Shown: positions 54,636 through 64,000 of the stretch, piece after piece
How positions within the stretch are numbered: the first letter of the stretch is position 1
How the letters are laid out: every line of letters begins with the position of its first letter
NCBI GenBank assembly: GCA_011947345.1
Contig: JAAVTG010000075.1
Location: 186,001 to 250,000, forward strand
Length of the DNA stretch: 64,000 nt
Direction of reading: 5' to 3'
Source: Phytophthora quininea
Taxonomy: Eukaryota; Oomycota; Peronosporomycetes; Peronosporales; Peronosporaceae
Made by a program: the position numbers and the translations under genes
Notes under the pieces: model-generated
Databases searched by the model: none
What the model was told of the DNA's origin: nothing
What the model saw: the letters and a program-made list of their open reading frames with translations, nothing else

Positions 54636-54977
54636 TCAATCGATCTGTCTCTTGACGTTCTGGTTCTCCGCCTTGATGAACAGGTCGTCGAACTGGCGAG
54701 ACTGATTGATCGGGTTGCGCTTGAGGTTCGCCATGCGGAAGCGGAACTGCCGCCACGAAGACCCGCGGTCCTCGCGCGGCTCCAGCGTGTGGTGCAGCTC
54801 GGCAAAGCGCTCCTCCTTGTTCACGTACACATCGGGGTTCTGGAACAGGTAGCGCAGCGACATGCCGGTGGCGGCCACGGCGGCGAACGAGGCGCAGAAG
54901 ACGACGGGGAACGTGGCCTTGTCGGTGAGCCAGAGGTTGATGAGCTTGTATCCCTGGCGCTTGGCGACACGAACCAT
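54636..54977 (-). CDS. B12D/NDUFA4 (MLRQ)-type small mitochondrial membrane protein
   Basis: 113-residue single-exon protein. It has one membrane helix, TFPVVFCASFAAVAATGMSL (about residues 22-41), followed by RYLFQNPDVYVNKEERF, the conserved N-P-D-V block of the B12D/MLRQ family. These proteins associate with respiratory complexes I or IV at the inner mitochondrial membrane. The C-terminal half is charged (FRFRMANLKRNPINQSRQFD) and longer than in animal NDUFA4. It is intact. The 325 bases between this gene and KDSR show nothing else. Confidence 0.78.
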   Translation of the reverse strand: MVRVAKRQGYKLINLWLTDKATFPVVFCASFAAVAATGMSLRYLFQNPDVYVNKEERFAELHHTLEPREDRGSSWRQFRFRMANLKRNPINQSRQFDDLFIKAENQNVKRQID

Positions 54978-55133
54978 GGTGGCGTTGGAGGAAGTGTGGT
55001 GTGGTGGTGGGGTGGGGTGCTGGTTAGCTGTAGACGACCGGCGTGATCAGTCGAGGTGAAATTGGGGAATGAACTGCTGGTCGAGTGCCGGTGAGGCGGT
55101 TGTGCATGGGCTAGGTACACGTGCAAGCTGAAA

Positions 55134-56579
55134 GAAATGCACAGGCATGCTCTATCGGGGCATTATGCACATAAAAAGCCAAAAACCCTTTTGAAACTCT
55201 CCAGGAGTGCCCATTTTGCCGCTCGGATTCTAGGCTGTTGAAGGAGTTCTCCAGCCAACATTTGCTGTTACCTACATACCGACACGTTGGGAGTTGATAC
55301 ACGATGCATGCCACTTTCTGTTGAAGAACTACGTTCGTCTTGGGATTCTCCAAGACGAAAAGGCTAACACGAAATCGAGTGACGCATGGTGGTTGTGCCT
55401 ATTTGTGGTCTGCAAGTTGACCGAGAAGATCCGCGCCTGCTTTCGCAAGCTGCAGTATAAAACGGTTACTATGCGCGAACAATACGCTGCTCTGAATGAA
55501 CTCCACTTATCACTGGCGTTGAAATTTGAAAGCGAAATGACGAAGGTGAGCCAACTGTCGATTCACCAAAGGTCTCTGAGCATTAACCGTGATGCTGCCT
55601 TCACTCAAGAGACCTTTTCGACAAGATTGCCACGGGACACCACAATGTTCATACATGCCGTCAAGGAGCTGAAGTGGGTTTCGCTGGCATGGCTCTGGAC
55701 CAACCAAACATCCACGAGCATCAAGACGGCGAAGAGACTTTGGAAGTTTCAGCGCATCTGGCGGACATGGTAGACGAAGATACCCCGAGTAGGATGAAGA
55801 CATGCCACAACTCAATGAAGTAAATGAACCGACTGAATCCCAGCAATCAACGAGTCAGCAAGGCTTGGTGGAAGCTGTTACTACAGCTCGGACCGTGATG
55901 ATCGACGGAATTACCGATATCAAGCTCGATATTGCAGCAGAAGCCCGCGATGCGCCTCCAACGAGGTCGATTGACATCGTGAAGTGTACGGATGGAGCGT
56001 TACGTCGTCTGCTGATCGCTTATTCAGCAAAATTGCAAGAACACCTAGGTGAATCGGCAACCGAGGAGATCTGGAGCCAGCGCAAGAACCTGATCCACGA
56101 ATACAAGCTAAAGCGTGATGTTTGCAGAAAGGTGAAGGATCAAGGTGATCTGTCGCTTGAAGACGCGTGGGCTAAAGTCGAACCTTGTGGTGAATTTGGA
56201 GCGCTCATCGAATTTACTGTTGGTCTCGCAAGTATTGCTCCAGGAACCCATACTGTGGAAGGGGATTTCAGTACGCTAAACGGTGTAGCTGGTCCACCGG
56301 AGAACTGCAAGCGCGTCAATACTTCGAAGTCATGGAGCTGGCAGACAGATTGGAGTCAAGCAAGAAGGTTATAGCACAACAGTGAGTTTCTGATCCAACA
56401 GAGCGTGCGTAGGCTAACCTCACGTACATTTCCATGCGTAAGCTAGTGCCCTTTAGGGTTTTCTGGCAATTCAATACATTTCCTGTGCAATGCCCCTTTG
56501 AACTTTCCCAACTCTGCCCATTTTACATCAAATCCCATCGACTTTCAAAATGCCCTGTTTGAGCATGCCTGGAAATGCA
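55134..56579 (+). mobile_element. hAT-type DNA transposon with 23-bp TIRs and perfect 8-bp TSD
   Basis: The element spans 55142-56571 (1,430 bases). The left terminal repeat at 55142-55164 begins CAGGCATGCTCTATC; the right one at 56549-56571 is its inverted complement with four mismatches. It is flanked by identical 8-base duplications GAAATGCA at 55134-55141 and 56572-56579. An 8-bp target duplication and a CAG-type TIR are hallmarks of the hAT superfamily. Subterminal motifs of the type GTGCCCATTTT recur inside both ends. It contains a broken transposase (55294-56374). The intact target duplication shows a single clean insertion and suggests moderate age. Confidence 0.88.
55294..56374 (+). 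pseudogene. degenerate hAT transposase
   Basis: Two open blocks in different frames, 55294-55773 and 55802-56374. The first has DAWWLCLFVVCKLTEKIRAC and EQYAALNELHLSLALKFESE. The second has KCTDGALRRLLIAYSAKLQE and ends near the dimerisation motif THTVEGDFSTLNG, which corresponds to the T-V-E-S-D-F-S segment near the C-terminus of oomycete hAT-like transposases. The N-terminal zinc finger and most of the catalytic domain are missing, and stops separate the blocks. It is inactive. Family assignment rests on the C-terminal motif together with the TIR and TSD around it. Confidence 0.65.
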
Positions 56580-56648
56580 GCACACGCTCTACCGTTCACG
56601 TTCATGCGTCCGAACGTCACGCATGCGGCAACACCGCTGGCTTGTCGG

Positions 56649-57031
56649 CAGGTATGTTATATCGGGACATTATGTACAAAAAAGTTAAAATGCCCTTTTG
56701 GAAAGCTCTAGGAGTGCCCATTTTGATACTTGAAATCGAACTCGATCGATACTTGTTGGACATCCAATGTGGACACCAACTGCGTGACGGTGTGTTCTAG
56801 CGTTGTTAACGCAATGTAAAGCCTACGACAAGAACGCAGAACGCATAATGAGTCCTAAAGAGGTTGCTCGCTGCTACTTGGTAGTATACGCTGCATATGC
56901 TGCCCATTTGTGCGGTATACACGTATACCAATACAACAGCAATTTGTATTGTGCCCTTTGAAGATCTGAAATCGTGCCCTTTTTTCCACTTATCCCATTG
57001 ATTTTCAGAATGCCCCGATAGAGCATGCCTG
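56649..57031. mobile_element. 383-bp non-autonomous hAT MITE
   Basis: Flanked by 23-base inverted repeats (56649-56671 and 57009-57031) of the same family as the adjacent hAT element. The right repeat is an exact inverted match to the left repeat of that element. The interior has AT-rich sequence and the same GTGCCCATTTT-like subterminal motifs but no coding frame. The flanks CTTGTCGG (56641-56648) and CTTTCGGT (57032-57039) may be a decayed target duplication. It lies 69 bases after the larger element. Confidence 0.72.
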
Positions 57032-57231
57032 CTTTCGGTGGTGACTCGAACCAAGTTGCCTTTGTGATGGCTGCTCGTTTTGCAAAGACACGGAAGATGT
57101 GGATGGGCGCAATAGTTTTCTCAGATGGTCAGTAATACCGGTATGAAACCGGTTCTTATCCACCGAAACACAGAAAAATGATTGTTAGCGGACCTGCCCG
57201 CCTGGGGGATCACAGTTCGTAGAACTGTGCG

Positions 57232-57322
57232 TTGAGTTAAGTTAAGTTAAGTTGGGCTATGTTGAGTTACGTTGAGGTGAGTTATGTTGAGTTGAGGTGA
57301 GCTTTAAAGTTGAGTTGGTGTT
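57232..57322. repeat. GTTGA/GTTAA simple repeat tract
   Basis: Irregular tandem array of AGTTA, GTTGA and GTTGAG units over about 90 bases between the MITE and the histone gene. It lies just downstream of the histone H4 stop codon, in its presumed 3' region. Confidence 0.7.
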
Positions 57323-57352
57323 GCATTGGAACGAGAAGCTAGACTAGTTGCA

Positions 57353-57678
57353 CTACTTCTTGGCGGGTCCATTGTCGAACCCGTACAATAATTGTCCTCG
57401 GCGCTTGAGAGCGTACAAAACATCGATCGTCTTTACGGTCTTTCGATTCGCATGCTGGGTGTACACGACAGCGTCGCTGATCAGACACTTCAGATACACC
57501 TTGAGAACGGCACGCATGTACTCCTCCACGAGAGCCGACATTCTGATTACACCCGCACGGCGAGCGAGTCGGCGGATTGGCCTCTTGGAAATGCCTTGAA
57601 TATTATCCCGCAGTATGAAGCGATGGCGTTCGGCGCCACCTTTGTCCACACCTTTGCGCCTTTGCCGCGGCCAGACAT
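57353..57678 (-). CDS. divergent histone H4 variant
   Basis: Histone H4 homologue of about 108 residues starting MSGRGKG at 57678. The fold region is clear: [51 protein letters not shown]4 is normally almost invariant, yet here about 40% of core residues differ (for example [20 protein letters not shown] in place of the usual helix). In the tail, the residues at canonical positions 16 and 20 are Glu (GGAERHR) and Phe (RHRFILR) instead of Lys; K12 is read directly, and K8 is kept if the frame is corrected. The C-terminus has an extra DNGPAKK. One base appears missing near 57659 between MSGRGKG and the rest. It could be a specialised variant or a decaying retro-copy; the absence of stops over 97 codons favours selection. 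Confidence 0.8.
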
Positions 57679-58032
57679 GGACCCCCAGTTGACGCGTATC
57701 ACGTTGTCAGTCGAGCTTGACGGTGCCTGCAAAAGTGAACATGAGGGTTGCTAGATGCTTGGGGGATATTGTACCACCATGTCCCCTACTAAAAAAAAAT
57801 GTGCCCTTAGTCCTACTATATGACCTTCTCCACATTGCAGCAAGCATACAGGTTGAAGCTGCTAAGGCAACGTCGCTGGGCATCCTGTTCAAGCTGCTGC
57901 TTACGCACCGTAGGCCAGCAGTGGGTGCTTCTTCTCGTCACCCATGCTCGTGGGCCCAAGGAAAACGCGCGTGTGTTCGAGCGCTCAAGAGGCGGAGTAA
58001 CGAGAGAGCGCAGGTGCAAAGTCCATCAGTCC
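57679..58032. other. intergenic, nothing recognised
   Basis: Contains an A9 run (57791-57799) and short frames without domains. It may hold the histone promoter. Confidence 0.35.
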
Positions 58033-58793
58033 CTAAATGATGCGTGGTAATTGAACTACAACTACAACCGAACTTTTGATTTGGCTACTCATGTACTTCT
58101 TCAGATCCGAGATGCATGCTAATATTTGGTCATGCTTGCGGCTAGCGTCAAATAGCTTGCGTTGTATAGCATGCCACTGCTCAAGGGCCTGTTTGTCCCT
58201 CTTCTGTAACCACGTGAATAGCAGAATCACTTCGCAGTCCATGTGGCTGTGACTGGGATGGCGCTCGGTGCTCGAACGAAATGCAGGGAGCTGTATCGAG
58301 GTCTCCCGTTGGCACACGCGAAGGGTCGGAAGACGGTCGGCTGATGCTTGACTGCGATGGCGTGCTGTCAACATCATCACCAACTACACGGGCGTTCACG
58401 ACCCCAACTGGAATACGTTCAACGTCACTGGATCCCTCTCCATCGTACTCCGGGGGGCACTCTCTTGCTGATGGTTTAGTAGCTTCGAGATGGCTACCCG
58501 CTTGCATGTTCGCTTCTGGCACTCGAGCTGACTTGAGGATCTTTCTCTTCACCTCCAACGCACTTTTCGCAAGAACATTTCCTTGTTCATGTCGGCATTT
58601 ATTGGCAGCATTGCACAAGCACGCGAACTTGCGCTTCAGGCTCTGGGAATGAAGTCTCGCTCCTCCTGGTATTGTATAGCTCTGCAACGGCGATCCAGTC
58701 TGAGGCCTTGGCGGGAAGGCGACTAGCAACAACCTGCAGCAAGAGCCTCTGCTCGTCATTACCGTAGTTGCGCGAACCCCGAGTCTTTGGCAT
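58033..58793 (-). pseudogene. SANT/Myb-like TE-associated gene, frame-broken
   Basis: Starts MPKTRGSRNYGNDEQRLLLQ (58793), then VVASRLPAKASDWIAVAELY and, in another frame, SLKRKFACLCNAANKCRH. This is a small helical DNA-binding-like domain seen in many copies in Phytophthora genomes. A Ser/Pro-rich middle follows (STPSQSSISRPSSDPSR), then a C-terminal coiled coil in a third frame (REKQ-type: ALEQWHAIQRKLFDASRKHD). At least two frame breaks separate these blocks. Given the repeat-rich setting I call it a pseudogene, but the same one-base slips affect real genes in this window, so it could be intact. The function is unknown. Confidence 0.5.
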
Positions 58794-59218
58794 CTGTAGT
58801 GTGTCAGGTTTAATGCCAAATGTATTTGTCAATCAGCGGCACTGTGAAAGAGCAACGTGCAGGTTAGCTTACTATGGCACGGCGAGTTCTCAAATGGCCG
58901 TGCGGTTGGCGCCTCGTGCGTAGATTGTTCCATATTCTGCTGATTGCGCATCTTTGGGCTGTTGAAGCACCGTCAAATATGAGCACCAAAACCGGTATCT
59001 GTTGTTGCTTCTTAAACGCACATGACAATAAACGAATAAACGCACAGGACAACTGCATAAACAAAGTACTTCGAAGTACTAGACGTCGCTGGTGCTCACT
59101 GGTCAGGCTTGGGCGTCTGGTGAAGCGATGAAGGATAGATAAAGGTAGGAAAGTAATATATTTGCTTGTTATGGTTGAATGTGCATCAGGAAAATGACTT
59201 GCTCTCTTGCCTCCCTCT
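58794..59218. other. intergenic, nothing recognised
   Basis: About 425 bases with only short unsupported frames on both strands. Confidence 0.35.
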
Positions 59219-59986
59219 TCACCACGTTAAATCTCTCAGTCGGACCGTAGCCTGGCACTCCTTTTCTCGATACAAAACCAGCTTCGAGCAGTCGCTGATA
59301 GTTACAATCGTGTCGGGTGTAGGAAGCCCTTCGGAGGAGGATTCGCAGTTCCACATCGTAGCTGTAAACAACAGCGAGTTCACGGCATCACGATTCTTGT
59401 CGTATTGGTCACGAAATAGCTGTGTATACCCACAGAAACACGTTAGCAAAGCACACAGTGTTCCTTTATATCAGGAAACATACCGCAAGAAGGTATTCCA
59501 GTGGCTCCGGCGATGCTGCATCAATCAGATGTAGTTTCACAAAAGTGAGGTCTTTGTGAACATGATCAGAAATCCACAAAAGCTTCAATCGTAGGGTGGG
59601 TCTTTGGTCAGTGCTGCCAGAAGCCTGGAGTTGCTGCTGGAGATCTGCGCACCACGTCATACAAAACGGTGCCGTTAGATCATTGATGAGGCCATCTAAA
59701 GTGAACGCATACCTTCTACACTCGATATAACGAGACCAGGATCAGCAAGAAGCTGGCGAAGCCGCTGGTACGGGGTCTACCGTGGCTGAAGAGCTTGACT
59801 CTCTTCTTGAGCTAGTGTAAGTGACGTAACGGGCGACGTGCGGACCGTGACAACCTCTGCAGAGGGCTTTACCTTTGCTGATCTGGTACTGCTACTAGCA
59901 GCAGACGAGGTAGTGGGTGTTTTGGACTTGGCGACCATAGACGAAATCGAAGACTGGGAATCAAATCGAACCTCGCGCTCTCGCAC
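59219..59986 (-). CDS. unknown protein gene with one in-frame stop
   Basis: I do not recognise the family. Three exons join cleanly. The first reads MVAKSKTPTTSSAASSSTRS and later SLTLAQEESQALQPR, then a TAG at 59777-59779, then TPYQRLRQLLADPGLVISSV in the same frame. The second reads DLQQQLQASGSTDQRPTLRL, KLLWISDHVHKDLTFVKLHL and IDAASPEPLEYLLA. The third reads LFRDQYDKNRDAVNSLLFTA, TMWNCESSSEGLPTPDTIV and the end ATVRLRDLTW. The introns are GT-AG with correct phase. The alternation of strands suggests a small beta-rich domain. The single stop in otherwise clean exons means recent inactivation, an error, or a 5' exon that I have drawn wrongly. Confidence 0.5.
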
Positions 59987-61018
59987 GCCTGTTAAAGCCC
60001 TGAAGCGATGTGCTACAAACTAAGGTTGCATCCATACACTTGCATTCACTAGCATACAATTGCCCCTTGCGAAACATATCTTGTCTGACGAGGTTCGGTG
60101 CAACAGCGTCTCCTTTTAATTTGAGGGGCCAAATGGATCGCCCACCATGCACACGAATGGAGTAAACCAATGGATTGAGCCAGCACTCAAAGATATGGAA
60201 GGATATACTAGTGTACACCTCTGTCTTATGTTAAAATTTATGGTTCACTTCAATGTCCACAGATGCACTGCACGTTGTTGCGATGCGGCATTGATCTCTA
60301 CGCAATACGACGTCATGCTTTCTTCACCATTTACCTTGCACAAAGAACGCAAGCGCAAACCGTGTTTTCCTGGTGCTTTTGATGCATACAGAGACCCGTG
60401 GCCATTGTCCGACGCATATGCGGAACGATGATGAGCAAGTGAGGACAGGCGTGCGAGTCACAACGGTTTGGTATCCTGAGCACAAGCTACGTTGAATCTA
60501 CGCGGTGGTGTACCACCTCACTGTCTCCTGTAATAAAATAGGGCCCACTTGGAAGTCGATGGGCAAAGGTATGCTTCGTGACAGCTTCATTGCTTTGGGC
60601 TGTACGTAGCGTTTAGCTGTCATCAACGCTGACGTTGCTTGCTGGCCATTCGTACGAGCAAGCGAATGGAGACTCAAACCGCCCCGTCATCCGATATCCG
60701 CTGCGAGAGCGGAGTGACACCAGCATCGGCGCGTGGCCGTCCGAAATTGAGCGCGTAGCCAGCGCTTCCGTCCGCGATCTCCATAACTTTAGTAACGACG
60801 CTGTCGCCATAGCATGACCCATCCACCTCTAGGATATGGAACAATGCTCACTTATTGCCTGCATCGTCGTGCTTGTGGCTTATGGCAGCCTCCTTCATAA
60901 ATGGCTGCATATCCGCTGCCGAGGTCCGAGCTCACTTTCCAACTTGCCTCCGCCCACAACGAATATGTTCGCTCGCCAAACTCTCAACACTCTCGGTTAC
61001 CTCGTTCTCTACTGAGCT
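59987..61018. other. repeat-like intergenic region, nothing recognised
   Basis: Frames of 60-100 residues occur on both strands, but none has a domain or splice link. Near 60900-61018 a plus-strand frame may be the eroded 5' part of the next ORF. Confidence 0.35.
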
Positions 61019-61702
61019 GTGCCCGATGAGATCACCAACCATTTGCGCTCGCTATCCCGAGAGGACACCAACATTTGGATCAACGAGACCTGGGAAAACG
61101 TTGACCACGATGATCACCGCTTCCGAGCGTTCATCCCTGATTCAACGGCCCATGCTCTGACAGTCGACCTCGACCGTCACTACCGCACGTTCTTCAAGAA
61201 TGGCACTGTCACCGAGTGGCAATTCCTGAAGACGGTCGAAGGATCCGCCGACCAGCTCGTTCGGCGTGACTTCACCCCATGTTCTTTCGGACGAGAGAGT
61301 ATGAACGTGACCTCGGTTCCGGGCTCTATCTACCTGGCTCTAGAAGACAACGCGTTCTTCTACGCCTTTGGGTGGAACAACCACATCGCCATGTTGTCCG
61401 CTCGACGACTAACCCGACTCCATCAGGGCGACATTGTGCTCTTTCGCGGCGACTGCATGTTTGCCCGAGTGGGCTACACGAAAACCAACGTCTGCGTCCA
61501 CGGCTTCATTGGCACGCCAAGCTTTGCACGCCCTGAGTATCAACCCCGACATGGTCCCAGTGGTGGACGACAGACGCGATGGGGACGACTGCTTCGTGAT
61601 CAATTGCCCATTCCGTGCCAGCAGTCCGAACTCCCTTCGCAAGCACCTGAACCGCTTCCACGGCTTCTACTTTAGGAGCTCCCACCGGCAAGCACCCTAG
61701 TG
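61019..61702 (+). CDS. oxygenase-like ORF with C-terminal C2H2-like finger, frame-broken
   Basis: The main block reads DITNHL-type helices, then DHRFRAFIPDSTAHAL, FFKNGTVTEWQFLKTVEGSA and SIYLALEDNAFFYAFGWNNH. It ends in RLHQGDIVLFRGDCMFARVG and NVCVHGFIG. The G-D-I-V-L-F-R-G-D element followed by N-x-x-x-H-G-F resembles the double-stranded beta-helix end of 2OG-type oxygenases, although the first metal-binding motif is not obvious. A frame change near 61515-61530 leads to NPDMVPVVDDRRDGDDCF and the finger CFVINCPFRASSPNSLRKHL with NRFH. The product is probably a member of a multicopy oomycete family associated with mobile elements. The function is not established. A start upstream of 61019 is likely. 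Confidence 0.45.
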
Positions 61703-62955
61703 GAATTCCAGATCCGCACGTCGCCTACAATCAAGAGTTAGCTTAGCAAATACGTAGTTCAGTTGATGTGCTATTTGCCCATCGGCAATTCGTGCAGTCC
61801 AGAGATAGTAAGGGTGGCAATTGTTATCCTTTTCCTTTTCAAAGATCGTAGTGTTTGGCTGGTAGCTGACAAATGAAAATTGCAACTCGCTCTCTCCTTT
61901 ACCATCCAGACTGGAACATGTAAGTCACCATTGCAGGCCGCATAAAGTTCATGGGTAGGAGGTAGCTTTGACACCAAACAATACGAATGCCGTACAGGTG
62001 GTGCTGTGCAACGTTACGACGTAAGCGTGCATAGAGGCGTAATTAGTATCTGTTGCTCAAATACTGAATCACCTGTTGCTCGGTCTCCCCGCGCACCTTC
62101 ACGCCACGAGCAACACCACTTTGAGTAAAATGATCTGCAATTGGCGCGTACTCACGTGGAAGTCGTCGACAACGGTGGTGAGCTCGTTCAAAGTGTTCGT
62201 GGCTGCCGGTGACCTCGGTGATACCCTACGAACGTTCAGCAGGCTCATCGCAGACCGCGGGCTCAACGACATGCCGATCGACGAGCCGTGGTACATCTAC
62301 ACGCAGCGTGTACAGCGAAATCGACTTCCGTCGGCTTTGTGAGCGTCTGCGCGGCCACTACAGTCATCGAGGACAACGTGTTGGCCACCACTGGAGATGC
62401 CAGCGCCGTGACGCTCGCTATTAACGAGGAGAGCTTGGTCTACGTGTCCGCCTCTGACGCAGATGTGAGTTGCTACGCCATACACGCCAAGGTGCTCAAC
62501 TCGGCCAGTCTTCAACTCGATGTGACGAGTGTGGTGGTGAGTGACGAGGCCGATTTTGGCGCGAACACGTCGGGCAACAGCAAGCTCTTGTCACCGACAC
62601 TGTCGGTAAATCAATTACCTGACCGTCTAAGCGCACAACGACGGCCAGATCTGCTTCAACTTGGACGAGATCGACTCTGACCATGTGAACGGCGGAGACA
62701 GCACCAAAATCTCCTTCCCCAACTCCGCCACGAGCTTCAGCGCCGCCACTAGAGGCTTCTCGTGCACTCGCCACAGCGTTCCATCTCGCGCTCCAGGCTT
62801 AGTCTCTAACAGATCCACTGATACATCGTCCAGTAGCTCTTCAACCTCCATGGTGTCCCCAGGAGTGCCAGCTACCGAAACGAGTGTGCACACTATGTAT
62901 CGTCGCTGGTATCCGTCCTCGACCAGCGGCGATGCATATTTACAGTGTGATTACT
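61703..62955. other. unassigned stretch with plus- and minus-strand frames
   Basis: A plus-strand segment at about 62345-62620 (TTVIEDNVLATTGDASAVTL, AINEESLVYVSASDADVSCY, SASLQLDVTSVVV) and a Ser-rich one at 62800-62980 look mildly coding. Minus-strand frames of similar length overlap both. I cannot choose a strand or family. It may be an eroded gene carried by a mobile element. Confidence 0.3.
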
Positions 62956-64000
62956 TCACCTTGCTTGGAGAATCCTAACTGTTTCCAAACTAAGCTGTTC
63001 TAGTCGGGCTTCTTCGTCTATCGCAGCCTGAGACGGATGTGCCCACTGAATAACCTCGTCTGTCAGGGGGTAAGTGTAGCAAAGGCTGCTCGTGATGTCA
63101 CTCGCGACACTAACAAGTATGGCTGTTCCCTTTTGTTTGTCTTGGCACAAGTCGAACGCCACTCCGTCACTATCATACTGTCTAAGGTTTCTCCTTGGAC
63201 CTTGTATATGGTGGAGGCAACAGCACAAGTGAGTGGGAATTGCTGTATCTTCACCGAAAGTGAACGAGAAACGCCATCGACGAACCCTTGTAGAGGAATG
63301 CTGCACGAGCCATAAGCTTGTGTATCGAAAAACAGGGAAAGATATCTGCATCACTGCAACCCAGCATTGCTGTTGCTGATGGACCTCGATGAACGCGGAC
63401 AAGCACAACAGGAGGTGCTACACTGGGCACTTTCACCGTCATATCAGCCACCGTGTCGTGTACTAGTCGGAACGTCGTACCTGGATGGTATACAATCTCT
63501 TCTAAACGCCCTAACGTCCCATTCCCACCAGTTTTGCCGCACGAACGTTCTGGGTGACCTGGATAGGCATTCCAACAATGAGGTCGAGAAATGGGACCAT
63601 TCGACCAAATTTGGAGTCTGGAAGCGCCATGATAGTCCGCACTTCATCGCGACGTAAGGAAGACAATTTTCCTTTAAAATTAGCGACTACTCGAACAGGA
63701 AACTCATCGTGCGGTAGTAGCTTAGCCGCTTTAGAAATGAATAAATTGTTGATAGCTGTTCTGGTTGCGTTATCGGGAGTGACGCATGTGCTAACAGACT
63801 AACAAGCCACGGAACCGTCGAAGACGTTGTCTGCAGCCAAAACACGAGAGTTTATCAGACTCACGAATTCTGGAGTCCAAGTACCGCGACGTGCTTGTTG
63901 ACAACCACGCCCCACTCTGGGTCATTGGCAAAGCGAACATTTTCCGTCAAAATCACAACAGTATTAAATTCACGCTAAATTTGGAATCCTGCTAGCTCAT
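62956..64000 (-). pseudogene. PIF1-family helicase C-terminal fragment (Helitron-like), runs off the window
   Basis: The minus strand carries, in several frames, the C-terminal motifs of eukaryotic PIF1 helicases. These are MPIQVTQNVRAAKLVGNGTL (from about 63575), GRLEEIVYHPGTTFRLVHDT, an SVAPPVVLVRVHRGPSAT block, and LTCAVASTIYKVQGETLDSM with QPYLLVSRVTSRAAF (about 63235-63085, motif VI region). Frame changes near 63430 and 63270 and stops upstream of 63650 make it inactive as read. The upstream part (Walker A) would lie beyond position 64000. In oomycetes such PIF1 copies are mostly parts of Helitrons or related repeats; no Rep domain is visible here. Confidence 0.6.

Noticed and set aside
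1..64000. CRISPR array, bacterial operon or phage system
   Set aside because: Genes are eukaryotic with introns; no regularly spaced direct repeats and no prokaryotic gene arrangement were seen.

Overview
The window reads as nuclear DNA of an oomycete, most likely a Peronosporales (Phytophthora-like) genome. The reasons are intron-poor, tightly packed eukaryotic genes, short GT-AG introns of about 55-75 bases, many divergent gene pairs with 130-300 base promoters, and decayed DNA transposons of types known from oomycetes. The genus is an inference; no species marker is present.

Layout. 0.4-11.6 kb: two ketohexokinase-like PfkB paralogues facing each other, a DUF676 serine esterase, a membrane-anchored RanBP2-zinc-finger/HECT ubiquitin ligase, an uncertain gene and a METTL22 lysine methyltransferase. 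11.7-20.6 kb: the ATR checkpoint kinase. 20.9-29.3 kb: mitoribosomal mL43, eIF1, an EF-hand/EML WD-repeat protein, a FAM210-like mitochondrial membrane protein, an unknown protein and a PIG-X-like GPI-mannosyltransferase subunit. 29.4-32.1 kb: a broken Crypton tyrosine recombinase and a Copia fragment. 32.6-40.5 kb: a 1.38-kb inverted duplication of the 3' half of maspardin (SPG21) plus the 5' half of a CCCH-zinc-finger methyltransferase-like gene. The complete genes lie in the right arm; a RasGAP and a beta-propeller gene lie in the spacer. 41.2-55.0 kb: housekeeping genes for GEMIN2, a lysine-tailed unknown, DDX31, CCT8, a four-finger C2H2 protein, DHX8/PRP22, ketosphinganine reductase and a B12D/NDUFA4-type protein. 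55.1-64 kb: repeat-rich DNA with a hAT element with 23-bp TIRs and a perfect 8-bp target duplication, a related MITE, a divergent histone H4 gene, a SANT-like TE-associated gene, an unknown gene with one in-frame stop, an oxygenase-like/C2H2 ORF and a PIF1-helicase fragment running off the end.

A window-wide pattern affects every gene model. Many otherwise conserved genes carry a one-base frame break, usually a missing base in a 2-5 base homopolymer, between blocks that clearly belong together. Exon phases come out right when the single base is allowed for. This looks more like consensus error of a long-read assembly than decay, so such genes are called CDS rather than pseudogenes. The transposon remnants and the left arm of the inverted duplication look truly broken.

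The points most worth following are the divergent H4 lacking K16 and K20, the inverted duplication with a sharp identity step, the dated hAT insertion, and the OB/CCCH/methyltransferase-like architecture.
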